This document shows, one piece after another, positions 1 through 13,000 of a stretch of DNA of 64,000 nucleotides (the stretch's first letter is position 1; every line of letters begins with the position of its first letter). The notes below the pieces were generated by a model. That model made no database searches. It saw only the letters and a program-made list of their open reading frames with translations, and was not told the DNA's origin. The DNA is taken from the NCBI GenBank assembly GCA_016490735.1, contig JAEMWC010000074.1:449501-513500 (forward strand). The letters are read 5' to 3'. Both the position numbers and the translations under genes were made by a program. This DNA is from Pachyseris speciosa (lineage: Eukaryota; Cnidaria; Anthozoa; Scleractinia; Pachyseridae).

Positions 1-955
1 ACTAGTGATTGATAGTCAGTCTAGTGATTGATAGTTAGACTAGTGATTGATAGCCAGGCTAGTGATTGATATTCAGGCTAGTGATTAATAGTCAGTCTAG
101 TGATTGATAGTTAGACTACTGATTGATAGCCAGGCTAGTGATTGATATTCAGGCTAGTGATTGATAGTCAGTCTAGTGATTGATAGTTAGGCAAGTGATT
201 GATAGTCAGACTAGTGATTAATAGTCAGACTGGTGATTAATAGTCAGTCTAGTGTTTGATAATCAGACAGGTGATGATAGTCAGAGTAGTGATTGATAGT
301 CAGAGTAGTGATTGATAGTCAGTCTAGTGATTGATAGTCAGTCTAGTGATTGATAATCACAGTAGTGATTGATAGTCAGGCTAGTGATTGATAGTCAGTC
401 TAGTGTTTCAGACAGGTGATTGATAGTCAGGCTAGCGATTGATAGTCAGGCTAGCGATTTGATAGTCTAGTGATTGATAGTCATGCTAGTGATTGATAGT
501 CAGGCTAGTGATTCATAGTCAGGCTAGTGATTGATTTTCAGGCTAGTGATTGATAGTCAGAGTAGTGTTTAGTAGTCAGGCTAGTGATTGATAGTCAGAG
601 TAGTGTTTGGTAGTCAGGCTAATGATTGATATTCAGGCTAGTGATAGATAGCCAGAGTAGTGATTGATAGTCAGACTAGTGATTGATAGTCTGTCTAGTA
701 ATTGATAGTTAGGCTAGCGATTGATAGTCAGTCTAGTGATTGATAGTCAGGCTAGTGATTGATATTCAGGCTGGTGATTGATGGTCAAGCTAGTGAGTCA
801 TAGTCAAGCTAGTGATTGATAGTCAGTGTAGTGATTGATAGTCAGGCTAGTGATTGAGATTTAGGCTAGTAATATTGATAGTCAGAGTAGTGATTGATAG
901 TCAGGCTAGTGATTCTTAGTCACACTAGTGATTGATAGTGAGACTAGTGATTGTT
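1..955. repeat. 19-bp satellite array (about 50 copies)
   Basis: Tandem copies of a 19-bp unit (consensus ctagtgattgatagtcagt) run from the window start to about 955. Common variants differ at the last few bases (tcagt, tcagg, ttaga, ccagg), and there are occasional 1-2 base indels. The units are adjacent with no unique spacers, so this is a satellite and not a CRISPR array. It continues off the left edge, so its full length is unknown. Confidence 0.95.
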
Positions 956-2272
956 TATCACATTAGTCAAAGAATGCTTTGCAAGGTTGTTTATAGAATC
1001 AAGTTTGTGCTGACTTGGCTTGTTTAATTAAATAAAATTTGGATTGGACCAGCCATCAATGTCTGCCATAGGGAGCTGTCTACCAGTAGTGGTGTCCTCT
1101 TAGAGGGAGTCGACCGTAATCTTCTCTATAAATTTAACTATCTTTGCCTGTATGATTTGGTCTCGTCCGCAGTGTTGTTTCCATTTTATCTCAGGTGACC
1201 TGGCAACAATTTACAAGCACCTTTCATTTAGAAAAGTATTTTTTTTCTGTGACTAGTCCCAGAACAGGTTACAGCAGTTTTGCCATTTGCTTGCCTTTGG
1301 GCATTGATCAAGGTCCAACCAGGTCCTGTATTTTAAAAATACTATAGATTGTAGTTAATTCCTAGTCAAACTCTGTAGGTAGAATCTATCATAAGAGATG
1401 CTCTGCAGTAACGCCCGAAAGTAAGTTGCTACCCTCGCGCACGACGCAAATCGCTTCGCGCGCAACGCGATTTGCGTCGCGCGCGATGTTTTAAAAACTG
1501 TAAGTACACTGGTTTGAAGGTTTGTACGTAAGGAAAACTGTTTAGATATCGAAAGTGAATGCTTTCAAGAAATTAAAATGCTCTTTTTCTGAGTCGCTGT
1601 ATACTCAAACCATTGTAGAGTGTTGATGCAATTCGGTGTAAGAATGTTATGCAAACAATTAAGTTCTGAAGTGACCAGTGTTTAAATTTTTTACCAGGTC
1701 CTACTGCCGTGAAGCAGAGTAGATGGTCGAAGATAAAGGGACTTTTCAAGCGATCAAGCCAGGGTAATTTGTAATGCATTGTTTGTTATTATATAATTCT
1801 TATTTTGGTTGAGACAAGAAACACTTGATGCATTGATGAGGAAAAACTGATCGTCACAAAATTGATCGCGGTTCATTGCTCGCCTCGTTGTGGACTTTAC
1901 TTTAAGAAGCTTGAACAGTGACAGCACAAAACGGCATTGTTTTTACACAAATTTTTATAGACAAATTTGTAGTCTTTGTGGGAGTTTGGCCCCTGAATAA
2001 TACTGCTGTTTTCACCAACATTTATTTTACATACAACTTATTTCTACCACATCATACTCAATGCCAAGATCGTTTGTGTGAGATATACTATCTTTAATTA
2101 ACACTGGGTATTATTACATATTACATGTATAGTGATGTTGAGAAGCTAGACTAACTTTAGTGAATGTGGTAATGGTAAGTATGCACATCACTTCATCTCA
2201 GGAAATTTGCAATGGATAGTAGAAAAGGGTGAAAACATAAATTATTAAACCTTTTTTAAAACAACATTGCAG
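956..2272 (+). other. Non-coding DNA upstream of the NACHT exon (probably intron)
   Basis: No convincing coding exon is visible. The stretch ends in a pyrimidine-rich tract and a splice acceptor (ttgcag) at 2267-2272. A GC-rich palindrome lies at 1437-1484. Because the next exon opens in phase 1, at least one upstream exon must exist; I could not find it here, and it may lie outside the window. Confidence 0.5.
1437..1484. repeat. GC-rich inverted repeat
   Basis: Arm 1437-1454 and arm 1467-1484 are near-perfect reverse complements (gcgcacgacgcaaatcgc against gcgatttgcgtcgcgcgc) around a 12-bp CpG-rich loop. It is isolated in AT-rich sequence and could extrude a hairpin. Function unknown. Confidence 0.8.
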
Positions 2273-4956
2273 ATGCGTTTTTGAAGTGGAGTCGAAACCA
2301 GTTGAGGTCATGTTACAACAGTACCATGAGTCAGGTGATGATTTCTCCTTGGAACCCTGACAACACTTTGGACATAGATGAGGTGTACGTGGAGTTATCA
2401 TTCCTGAGAAACGAGACAAAAGCCGATGGAACAACAAAGGAGAAGCTTGAAGACTACGGCGAGATATTCAGAAGCCACGGAGAACATCTCATCCCTAAAC
2501 GAATTGTGGTTTATGGAGAGCCTGGCATAGGAAAGTCAACCTTTACCAAAAAACTTGCTGTAGACTGGTCGAGGGGAAAGAAGAGGATCCTAAAGAAATT
2601 CGCTGTTTTACTCTTAGTTAAGCTGCGAGACATTTGCGACGCTCAAGACCTCAGGTCCATGCTAGAGAAAGCTGAGCTTCTGTCTGCCGATGACCCGACG
2701 GTCTTTGAAAGCTTATACAACTTCATTATTAAGAACCAGCAGAAAGTCCTGCTTGTATTGGATGGTTATGACGAGTACAGTGGTGAAAACGCATCGCCAG
2801 TTCACCAGATTTGGAGAGGCAGCCTACTGAGAGATGGGTTTGTTGTGATAACAAGTCGGCCGACAAAAGAACAGTTAATAACATCAAGTCATGCTCAGTT
2901 CGAGATCAGTGGGTTTAGTGAGGAGCAAGTGAAACGGTTCGCACTCAAGGTTTTCAATTACCCAGAAGACGTGAGGCAGTTTACTGGTTTTTTGTCTGAA
3001 CGCCGCCTGTGGGATATGGCAAGAATACCTCTTCTCTTGCTGATGCTTTGCCTAACCTGGCAGGAAAAAGGCCGTGAAGCGCTATCAGCTTCTCATGCGA
3101 AGCTGTATGAAAGTTTTCTGGAGACTTTGTTCAATCACATGGCAGCTAAACACCCTGATCAGACATTTGCAAGTTTAGATGAATACAAAGAAGACCTCAC
3201 ATGGTTAGGCAAACTCGCCTTTCATGCACTTCTGAAGGACTGCCTTGACCTCAAGCTCGACAAAGTGCCCCAGGATTTTCACGCCCTCATCCAGAAACTA
3301 ATTAACGTTGGTTTCTTTCAAATTTCCAAGCTTTCGAGATCAGCTCGTCCTGAGCAAGTTCTTGTCTTTCTCCATAAATCTATCCATGAGTTTCTTTCTG
3401 CCTGGTTTATCGTTCGTGAATTGAAGAATGCCGAGAAAGGAGACCTTACCTGCCTGTCGAGAATTGATTCATTTAAGAAGATTCAGAAGATGGTTGAAGT
3501 CCTGAAGTTTGTTTGTGAGATGTCACCAGAAGCTGCTGGTGCTGTCTTTGGTCACCTGCAGTCAACGGGAGAGAAGGAAGGTCTGACAGAGTGCAGCTTC
3601 TCTGGGACACCATCTATTGAAGAGCTGTCTAAAGATCAAAGAGAGTTTCGTATCATCAGCTTAGATTGTTTGCTGTCTTGTCCTGCCTCAGAAACACAGG
3701 ATGTTTACCTTCGGTTCCTCCAGTGTATCAACAGTGTAGTAGTCGTAGATTATGATCACCAGTTGCCCGTCGTTGCAAGAGAACATTTGTTCAATGTTTC
3801 CATTGTAGCTTTACCAGATTATTTGTTTCTCGAAAGTTATTTTCCCGAAGTTGTAAATGATGACGTGTTCTCCATAATGCGTGATTTAGAAGCTCTCGTT
3901 TTCACCCCTTATGGCGCTACCAAGGTTGATGCAGGACAGTGTACCGATCTCAAGCTCAACCACTTTTTTCTTAAAGCAGAAGGACAGCAAATGATTCTAT
4001 ATCTAACTCGCATTGGTAAAGGGCTCCTTGGTGATCTGCAGCCTGTTGAACTAGTGCGTGCATTCTCAGCAGCAATAGAGTCTCCTCCTCAGGAGCCTGT
4101 TAATCGACACTCCTCACAGAATCAGAATAACAGCAATGCTTTGTGTCTGACTGAAGACACATCTGACCTTGTTCAGAAACATTCTCTGTCATTTGTGAGA
4201 GAGATTGACATTAGGCAGCCAACAAGTGAGGAGTTCACGGTTATAAATAACTTGTTGGCCGTGAATTGGCCTCGAGTTATAAGCATTTCTTGTTTCTCTG
4301 ATTGTAGTGCTCAGCTGATTGAAAGTTTTGTCTCTCGCATTCCCTTCACTAACAATCTCTATGAATTAAAACTTGAGAAGATCAATCTGACAGCCAAGTC
4401 CGCTGCTGACATTGCTAAGTCACTGCACCAGGCCCCCAACTTGCAGAACCTTGACTTGTCAGAGAACAATTTACACGGAGCTGTGAGTGAGCTGGCTGTG
4501 AACCTTCATCAAGTGTCACAACTGACTCAACTCAGGTGGCATGGTGTTCATATGGGAGAAGAAGAGTGTCGGTCAATCGCTGCAGCTCTAAAACACCTTC
4601 CTTGTTTAGAAGGGCTGAGTTTATCAAAGAACCCACTGGGTCAGGGAATCGTTGAGCTGGCCAAACACTTCAGTAGCGTGCCTCATCTGACTAATCTGCA
4701 CCTGGATGATACACAGATGGGTGAAGAGGAAGTTACAGCTGTTGCTCACGCTCTAAAGGATGTGCCGGAGCTGGAGTCGCTTTACTTATCCTTCAATCCA
4801 CTGGGCAGAGGGGTAAGTGGACTGCTAAAGCGTCTCATTAGTATTCCTCAACTGAGGTTCCTATTGCTGTGGGGTGTTAAGATGACAAAGAAAGAAGCCA
4901 GTGATCTGTTGACAGCATCGCAGGAAAGAGACTTCATCATCCGGTCAGATTATCAT
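2273..4956 (+). CDS. NLR receptor, main NACHT-LRR exon
   Basis: Large internal exon of a NOD-like receptor, a cytoplasmic immune sensor whose NACHT ATPase oligomerises on activation. It is open from the acceptor AG at 2271-2272 (phase 1) to a GTAAGT donor at 4957 (phase 0). Counting residues from 2281, Walker A GEPGIGKST is at 79-87, Walker B LLVLDGYDEY at 157-166, a sensor-1-like VVITSRP at 188-194, IPLLLLMLCLTW at 249-260, and the helical FLHKSIHEFLSA at 363-374. Residues about 690-880 are ribonuclease-inhibitor-type leucine-rich repeats (LxxLxLxxNxL pattern). There is no upstream in-frame ATG in the exon, so the N-terminal effector part lies in earlier exons. The first in-exon Met (residue 16) is not a credible start. 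No frameshift or stop breaks the exon, so it looks functional. Subfamily naming is not possible from sequence alone. Confidence 0.93.
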
Positions 4957-7787
4957 GTAAGTTTTTTGCTTTATTGAATTTGGTTATTTTGGCTGAATTT
5001 TGCCACTGTGTGATACTTGAAAGACTCTCCGTAGCTTGTTCAAGTAAAAAAACTACTTGGGGAAAATGGAGGTGAATTGTTCGTGGACTTGTTATGTTTA
5101 TATCTTATTTGAGAGAAAATAGCTGAATAGCGCATTTGGAAGGTTCTAGATGAGAATAAATCAGATCCTTTTACAAGGGTTTAATTTAAAACGAAAGAGA
5201 TACATTAAAGCTGTTTGCCTAACATCTGTCGCAGGTGACAAACGGAATATTCCAAATAACAACACGTTCCAAAATTCTATCCAAATGTTCTTTTAAGTTT
5301 CATGGTTTTGTCTACACGGGTTTGAGTCTCTTTCGTGCTCACTAATACATTTAATACCAAAATATGTCATTAATTAATTATTTTTTCTTCATTGTTTCTG
5401 GAGATCATTTTGTCATTTCTTCGTAAATTGTACTCGTTGTATGTTACTAACTCCTTTATTTATGTAGTTTTCGTGCTGCACGATCACTCTTTTTAGCTTT
5501 ATTTTGTCGAGATAGCAGCATGAGTTTATTAATTGTCATTTCAACCAAAATTTTCAATTATGGTAGAGACTGCAGTCTGGTGTCAGTTCTTACAAAGTCT
5601 TCGCTTTATGTCTCTACATTCAATATTGACTAATCTTCCTGTGTGTTCCCCTGTCAGTGCTTTGGTTTGTTTTCCGTCGCATTCAACGAGAATGTTGGCC
5701 ACCATTGGAAACAACGTCACTGTTATGTATTTTCAGCGTGTTTAAAATGATGGATTTTAATCAGTTAACCTATAGCAAGTTACCATTCGCTCGACATAAA
5801 CCAGGAATTTTGATAACCGAGGTTGACTCGGTTTTCCCAGTTTGCCATAGCAGCGGATTCCAGATAAGTTGATATTTAACTTTCAGATCATCTTCCTGGC
5901 TTTAAAAAAGTGAGAAACGAAGAAATAGTCTTCGTCGTGTTGTTAAATAACAGATTTTGTATGTTCGCATTGTTTGGTGTATTTCGTGTTTTAGTTAGAA
6001 CCAAGAAACCATTTTAAAGTTTCGAAACCATCAAAAGTTTAAGGAAAATATTTGCATGAATATATGTACATCTTTTTACATTACAAAGTGTCGTCACGCA
6101 AAAAAAGAGAGATAAGAATTTTTTAGTCTTTTTTTTTTTTTCAATCGGTTGTAATGGTAATATATAGATTTAGCCAAGCCTAAAAGCGGAGCTCCACGAT
6201 TATTATTTTTTTACTGGTATTGAGCAACACAGCATGGCTTTCTGACGTCAATATTTTATGTTTAGAGTAGTCAACAGGAATTGACCGCGGTCCAAAAACA
6301 TCAAAACATTACAAGAAAACAATACAGTCGACGAGTGTGTTTGTTCAAAAACAAATTTAGCAATCAAAGAATGATCAAATATTTTCATCCAACATCGTTG
6401 GACGAGCATGTTTGACGGTTTAGCCACCTCTCATAATAGTGCGTCATTAAATTGCTTTCCATGTTTGATCGAAATCAAACATGTTCATCGAAAATTTCGC
6501 ATTACGAACAAATGTTTGATCGTTTAGCCACCCCAACAAACAAATCGTGCGCAAACGGTAAAAAGCAACCAAATGAGCCACGTAACGTCGAAAATTTCAG
6601 CAATAATACGCAAAAATCATTGTTTTTGGACTCACTTGGTCCCGTGTTTGGTCAAACATTGTTTTGCGTCAAATGTTTGACAAACACGATAATGGATGAA
6701 AATGTTTGATCTTTTAGCCGGGACTTCACAAACATATTTTATAGTACGTTAAGCTTAAACATAAGCTTAAATGTCGTAGAAAAGAGAAAAAGGAAAACAA
6801 TCCTGATAGTTTGGATAGGTAATCGCATGGGGCCGAGTAAATATCACTTGTGCCAGTTTTCAGAAAGTTGCTGAAATTGCCCTCGTCGCGCAAAACATAA
6901 GTGATACTAAACCTTAATTTTACGCGGATTCATTGCGATTACGTGTTAATAACATAATGGCAAACGACCACTTGTAAATACGCATCGATTCACTATAGTA
7001 AAAACACGCATCTACAAAAATAGCAAACGGTTTGTTCAAAGAAAGAACTTCTTCCACCAAGTGTGAGCTACTCGTTCCTCCCATTAATGCCGGTGAGTTG
7101 TTAAGAACTTTCTTGGTGAGCTGCAAGATGTCGCGGTAACTTTTTGTGAACAAGCCCTTTGTTTTTCAACCACACAATCCGGGCGCGATAGAAGCTGATC
7201 CAAAAATTGAAGAATTTCCTGCGAACAACCTTTTGCTCTTCCATTTTCCAGTTGAAAATTCACCTTCCGGAGTATCTTTTAAGTAGTTCTTGATTTTTAT
7301 GCCTTTTATGCAAATTGAGGGACAGAAACTGAACTTCGAAGATGATGTTATTTTGCTCAAAATGAAGACACCAACTGAATGTGAAATCTCGAGCCGCAGA
7401 AAGCGCGCGAAAAATTAAGCCTCGTTTTGGGTTGGGTGTCTCGTTTTGGTTAAATTAACTTGACTTGAGCCTGCGATCCAATCGAAAACCATTACCTGGT
7501 CAGCGGTCAACTTAAAAAAAAAAACAGCGAACCTCGATGAGCTCTAACTTGAGCCCGCGATATGGTCACGTGATAATGGTCAGCGGAAACCTTGTTTTGA
7601 CAGGTGTCAATTAGCCATGACACGGATGCCCTATATCAAAGATGTACGCTTGTACGCTGTAAACTAGGTGATCAGCTGGAGGATGGCCGCCATGTTGGAT
7701 TATTATGATTATTATTAGGATGTTATTAATTATTGGGCAACTCCGTCGTCGTCGTACGCGCCCACGAGCAATACCGCTAGCCAGTTT

Positions 7788-7819
<32 letters not shown>

Positions 7820-8249
7820 AAGTATGGTGCTCCGCCGGAGCTCCGCTATAAAAGGTGTCAATAAATTGTGACAGTTAAAGTGAAAAATGCTGTTTAACGA
7901 GTCAAGTTACAGTCATTAAAGAAAAGCTAGGGTGGCACACGTGTTCTTTTACAAAAAAATGTTTGGGATAGCGTTTGTTCCTTGGAAAAATGGATATCCG
8001 TCTTATCACATTTTTTTAAACCAAGAATGGTTAGAAAAAGTGAACAGAAGTAAAGCCTGGTCGCAGGTGAAATCTGATAATCCACGTAGAAGCACATTGA
8101 AGTTAGTAAAACAAGCCAAGGTGAGGGATTAAATCCTTGAATGACACCCCCTGTAGAAAAGATCAAAAGGCAAATGTGGGAACAACAGTGTAGCCTGTAT
8201 ATACAACTAGTGCACAGGGGGTATCTTGGCAAAACACCACTCTCGGGTA

Positions 8250-8274
8250 TATACATACATACATACATACATAC
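8250..8274. repeat. ATAC microsatellite
   Basis: About six tandem copies of the 4-bp unit atac. Confidence 0.9.
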
Positions 8275-8870
8275 TGTCTGGGAGCGAATTGCAAATTTTT
8301 GCAGCTTGATATCGGATACACTCAAGTCGATAATTTGTTGTTCTCGGTATAGGTAATGTCAGAATATTCTTTCCTCTTAATGAATAACTGGAGTTACGAA
8401 GCACGAATAGTTCTTTTAGATATCCAGCATATGTAAAAACAAATAAGCTCTTGAAAACTACCATGTGTGTGTCTTGTTTTGGTATCTGGTCACTTCTCTC
8501 TTCATCACTCGAGAGATTTTGCGTCACCTTTACGGAAAACGTCAGATGTTCGTAAGAAAACGTATCTGGAAGCCATGTAAAACAATGCTTCCAGTTTTGG
8601 TTACGTTATGTTGTACGGGAGATGCTAATTAAATATCTCTATTGCTAGCTCGCTCGACAAAATTGTTAGACAGTTGTTTGATCAAATCCTAATCCCTCCT
8701 CCCTCCAACCAAAACTGATCAGGTTTCGTCAAAAGAGGATAACTGAAATACTATTCAAATTATTTAAGAAATGCGACTTGTGCCGCATTCAATTCAAACT
8801 GCAAATTATACTTCTGATTGTACTTCTTTTGTCTCGAGAAAATGCAACAAAAGGTTACCGATCCTGCCTC

Positions 8871-9080
8871 AGGTCCGGTATGTAAATCTATGTATTAGAT
8901 TCAACACGGCAGAAATTCGACGTTCAAATCGGTACCGTATTTCTGCCGCGAAAAATGCTACAGGACCAGTTAAACTTGCGGCAGAAATTCGGCAGCTGAT
9001 TCAGACGTCGAATTTCTATCGAATTTAATTAGTTTAATTGAATTTGACACGGCAGAAATGCGACGTATGAACCGGACCTA
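8871..9080. mobile_element. Small MITE-like element with AGGTCCGGT inverted ends
   Basis: The ends carry a 9-bp inverted repeat, aggtccggt at 8871-8879 and accggacct at 9071-9079. Interior motifs such as cacggcagaaat and gacgt recur in both orientations. Non-coding, about 210 bp, consistent with a miniature inverted-repeat transposon. The superfamily is not determined. Confidence 0.55.
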
Positions 9081-9418
9081 ACTGATTCAAAGTGCGATTA
9101 TATGGGAAAGCTGAGTTCAAGTTTAATGCCTTCCTGGCCACTCAAAGCAGTAACCGGACCGTTAAACGCATATCCAAAGTTAATTCTCTCATAACATTCA
9201 GAATCATTTTCCCATAAATTCAAATTATCAAGTACTTTGATTATGTAAAGTTAAATTTAAAATAACACGGAAATTGTTTTTTCTAAAGGAAAAGAAACCG
9301 GTTACACTGGAAAACTGATAAACTAAGATTACACGGTGTTATGCGGTAAGGGCTGCCATTGTCATCGAACAAAGTAACGCATTTGAACTCGGGAAGATTC
9401 TTAGAATTTTCATGGAGC

Positions 9419-9757
9419 AGTGAACTTTACTAGAAGCTTCAATCATTTCAAGCTCGAGGCGAAGTGGAGCGATCTAACTATCTCTTAAAACGAAGTGACC
9501 TTGTCTTGAGTGACCATCCTATCCACTTCCTGCGCGTTTTATTTTCGATATCGCATCTCATCCCGGAACAGCGAAACTACATAAAAATAGTCATGTTCAA
9601 GCAGTAAGCTTTGCGAAAGACTTTAAATAATTTCAAGCGCTAGGTGAATATGAGCGATGTGATAATCTCTCGAAAGGGAAGTGACCTTGTCTTGAGTGAC
9701 AATCATCTCCGCTTCCGGCTCGTTTTATTTTCGAGATCGCATTGTCAGCCCACGCAA
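9419..9757 (+). repeat. Diverged ~186-bp tandem duplication
   Basis: Two copies, about 9419-9574 and 9603-9757. Both carry gaagtgaccttgtcttgagt (9492 and 9678, offset 186), followed by a cgttttattttcga tract and a gatcgcat-like motif. Copies are clearly diverged, so the duplication is old. Non-coding. Confidence 0.7.
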
Positions 9758-9952
9758 ATCGCAAATCGCCTTCTCAGCCCGGGACAGAATAATCATGTAT
9801 GGGTGGTTGTATTCATGCAGCCCAATTTCACGTTGTATTAGCCTTGTTTGATAAATAATTTGCAGCTTTTTTAATCTGATATTGCTGACGAAACAGGCGC
9901 GCACCTGATATTCTTGATTTATTTTATTACGTTTTGTTTTCTTCTGTTACAG

Positions 9953-10030
9953 ACTTTGTATGGTGGGGGATATCGACTGTGCACAAAGAGGGAATTAAAA
10001 AAAGGCGGTATTAAATTTGATGAGGAGTAA
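9953..10030 (+). CDS. Candidate terminal exon of the NLR gene (26 codons)
   Basis: A strong polypyrimidine tract and AG at 9951-9952 precede an open stretch that ends at TAA (10028-10030). The NACHT-LRR exon ends in phase 0, and phase-0 entry here gives 25 residues (TLYGGGYRLCTKRELKKGGI, then KFDEE) followed by the stop. The evidence is the acceptor strength, matching phase and immediate stop, not homology. The alternative is that the LRR exon reads through its donor and stops at 4977. Confidence 0.4.
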   Translation, partial: TLYGGGYRLCTKRELKKGGIKFDEE

Positions 10031-13000
10031 GTTCAAGCGAGTCTCCCAGTACTGGTGATACTCCAGAAGACCTGGCGGTACCTGAATCAACACAGTTTGG
10101 ATTGGTTATCATGTGACCTGAACACCACTGAACTCCACAAAGATACACAGACTGCTATGTAGGTAGAAGCACATAGTGCCCGTGTGTATTGAGCCAATCC
10201 TTTATTTTTCCCTGCTATTCCACTGTGAAACACGCCTACACTGCATGGGGGTAGTTCTCTGGATCAAAATCAAAGATCAGCCTCTCTCTCCAGCGCACTC
10301 GAAGTAAATTAATAGGTTTTCCGTTGGTTTTGTCACCTTGAAAGCTTAATTCTTAGAGTAACAAACAGCCATCTGGACATTCTAAACTCAACTACCACAG
10401 GACTACACTGTTTCCCTGAGGCGCAGACGTGTTTCATTGGGGGGAACTGTGCTTTGTTTTGACGTTGAAACGCTTCATCAAAATTTTTGTTCGCTGAGGA
10501 AGTAAAACTGTCCTTTAAACTTAGGCCAATTTGGCAAGATTTGGTAGGGTTTCAAAGCAACTTATGCACTTGTAAAACCCAGTTTTGACGAAAATACAAA
10601 ATTCGCTCAGTGCGGTCTGGTACTCATGCGCATGTGCGAGTTGTTTTAGCTACACGACTGACCACATCTTGTTATGCTCGAACCTGTTTGAAGAGTCGCT
10701 GTATGAAGGTTCCACTCTCTTTTGTAAGCGGATGAATGTAATGGTAGCACTGTAATGTTCCAAGAAAAACCTCACTACTTGAGCTGTCCAAGGGTGACAA
10801 AAATACTAACAAGTTTGGTCTTACTCACGCGCCTCCACTTCTTAACCCTACCGGGAGTTTGGACGGAGAGACTTCTAACACTTAGGACCGAGGTGATTTC
10901 TCTCTCGGGACGCAGAAGGCAGTGAAACCCGAGATGCTGATAATAGATTGAGACGTCATTTTCACCAGTAAAATAGTGTCCCTGTGTCATCCGCTTAAAC
11001 GGGGAACCACGCAGTGGTGTGGTCAGTCGCATAGCTGAAACTACTCTTACGAATTAGGAAAGAGGTTGTCGTGACTTATGGCACCATGCACAGGAGAGTT
11101 TTGTTAACCTGAATTCCTGATAACTCGAACTCAAAGCCGTGTCGTCCTTATAAACCACGACAGTAATTACTAAAAGCCGTGGCAACTGTAACTAACTCTA
11201 GCGGGTTTTTTTTGTTCCTTATAAACCAATGCACTTATTACTAAAAGTCGTAGCAACTGCAACTAACTCAACTCTTATGTTTCGTGTTATTATTGCTATT
11301 GGTGCTGTACATCCAAAGGGATTGGTCTTTGCTCTGCGGCTGTGTTCACCCTACACTGCATCGATTCTTGTGCCTGCACCAACTGATTAGAAATCGTTCC
11401 AGTGTGCTTCGCATCACTTTGTGTGCTGTTCTGATTGGCTATTTTAGTGTTCGAGTGGCACTAAACAAACCGTTACAAACTGTTCAAATCAGTTCAAGAC
11501 AGGTGCTGCTGCGAGAATTAGCGTTTGAGTGAACAATAAGGCCATCATAGATTCTGCTGGCGCAATAGTTATGCGGAGCAGTGTGAACATAGCTTTATTC
11601 CAAACACTCAAACATGTTTATTGAACATAGCATGGCGTTGTATCTTGGAAGGTGAAGTAGATCTTCTCGTTTGATCGTGTTGTTGATTTAAAATCAAATC
11701 TGCACGGCGCGTTGTAAAACTGGTCACTGGTGTACAATGGATTCTTACTCCTCAATCGACTGCCAAACTAGCACCATGCGTGTCTTTTTGGACGCCGTGC
11801 CTTTGATAGGCTTGGTTTATCTTTTCATATAGACGGAGTAACAGGCACTTTGAGTTGATATAGGACGCATGCGTAGGCAGTGGATGCACTCTAATCTAGT
11901 GCCCAGAGTCTTCGTTCCCGTTCACCAGCGATCTGGAAACGAGTGGTAGTAGCAAGTCCGAAAATGTCGATCTTCGAGTTGAATTGCGCATGTCCAACTA
12001 TATTAGATGTGAAAATTGCGTCATATTATAGTTTTGTTTCTTTCCGTTCATTTGAATTGTTTTAAAGTCGCTTCTTCCACGGACGTTTCATGAGTCGCTT
12101 GTTTCTTGAAGCGAAGGTACGAGTTGATGTGCATTTTACATCGCTTTTCCAGATGCTTTGTAGTCTGTATGGCAGTCGTTAGAAGAGAAAAAGGGAAATA
12201 AGGCGCGCGCGAAACGAGGGAGCTCCGCGCGCTTCCAGGTGCCTGGCGAGTGCGCCCGCCCTGCTGTGCAGGGTTCATGTTATGATTCTTACGGAGTTTT
12301 TTTAAATTAAGGTTTTCAATGCAGTTGACATATCGGGTTTGGCTAAAATATATGTAAACATTATATAGCTGGCAGAAACATATATATTTTGATATATTAG
12401 AGATCGAATGTAGATACTTATTACAACGTTAATTACACTGTAAACATTGTAAAATGTATCGTCTTCACAAGTTAAGCCATGAGCGTAACGCTCGAGGGGG
12501 ACTAGTCTTACACCATATTGCCTTATTTCACTGTAAATAAGTGAAGTTGCTTTTGCCGGAGATGAAAAGGACCTCAAACTAAACTATATCATGTAAATTA
12601 ATCAGAAAATAAATAAACATCCATAAATGTTTATTGCTGATTACAGGCGTCACCGAGCAAAATATCATGACAATGTTTTCTTGGTGGGCGGGTCTTTCCT
12701 TATTTCAGTCCTTTCCACTCCAGTAGCTACATGGGGCCAAAAGCTATGGGTCTGTTGGTTTACCTGTGTGTTTACAATTCGTAAAAAATCGGGGAAACCT
12801 TTCGGAAGGAAGAAGGAACACGGCTTTTTGGGATGTTTCCGGCGGAAATTTTTTTTATCAGAGAAACGGTGGTGGCTAGTTCCAGACTCTCTCTATACAG
12901 TAGAGTGAATTGCACAAATGAATTTCTCAACCTGGAAGTTTGTCTACCGTTTACGCAAAGCGTGAACTGACCAGAGTTCCCATGGAAACGGTAAACAACC

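Larger units (their letters stand above)
4957..9952 (+). other. Candidate ~5 kb intron of the NLR gene
   Basis: Runs from the GTAAGT donor at 4957 to the acceptor ending at 9952 (cttctgttacag). It holds no convincing exon. Contents: short copies of a tttgatcgtttagccacc motif around 6410-6720, an ATAC microsatellite at 8250-8274, a small MITE at 8871-9080 and a diverged ~186-bp tandem duplication at 9419-9757. Small open frames here are short and lack recognisable domains. Confidence 0.4.

Noticed and set aside
1..955. CRISPR-like array
   Set aside because: The units are directly adjacent with no unique spacers, and the genome is animal.
8771..9028. 85-codon frame in the NLR intron
   Set aside because: It lies mostly across the small MITE and has no recognisable domain.
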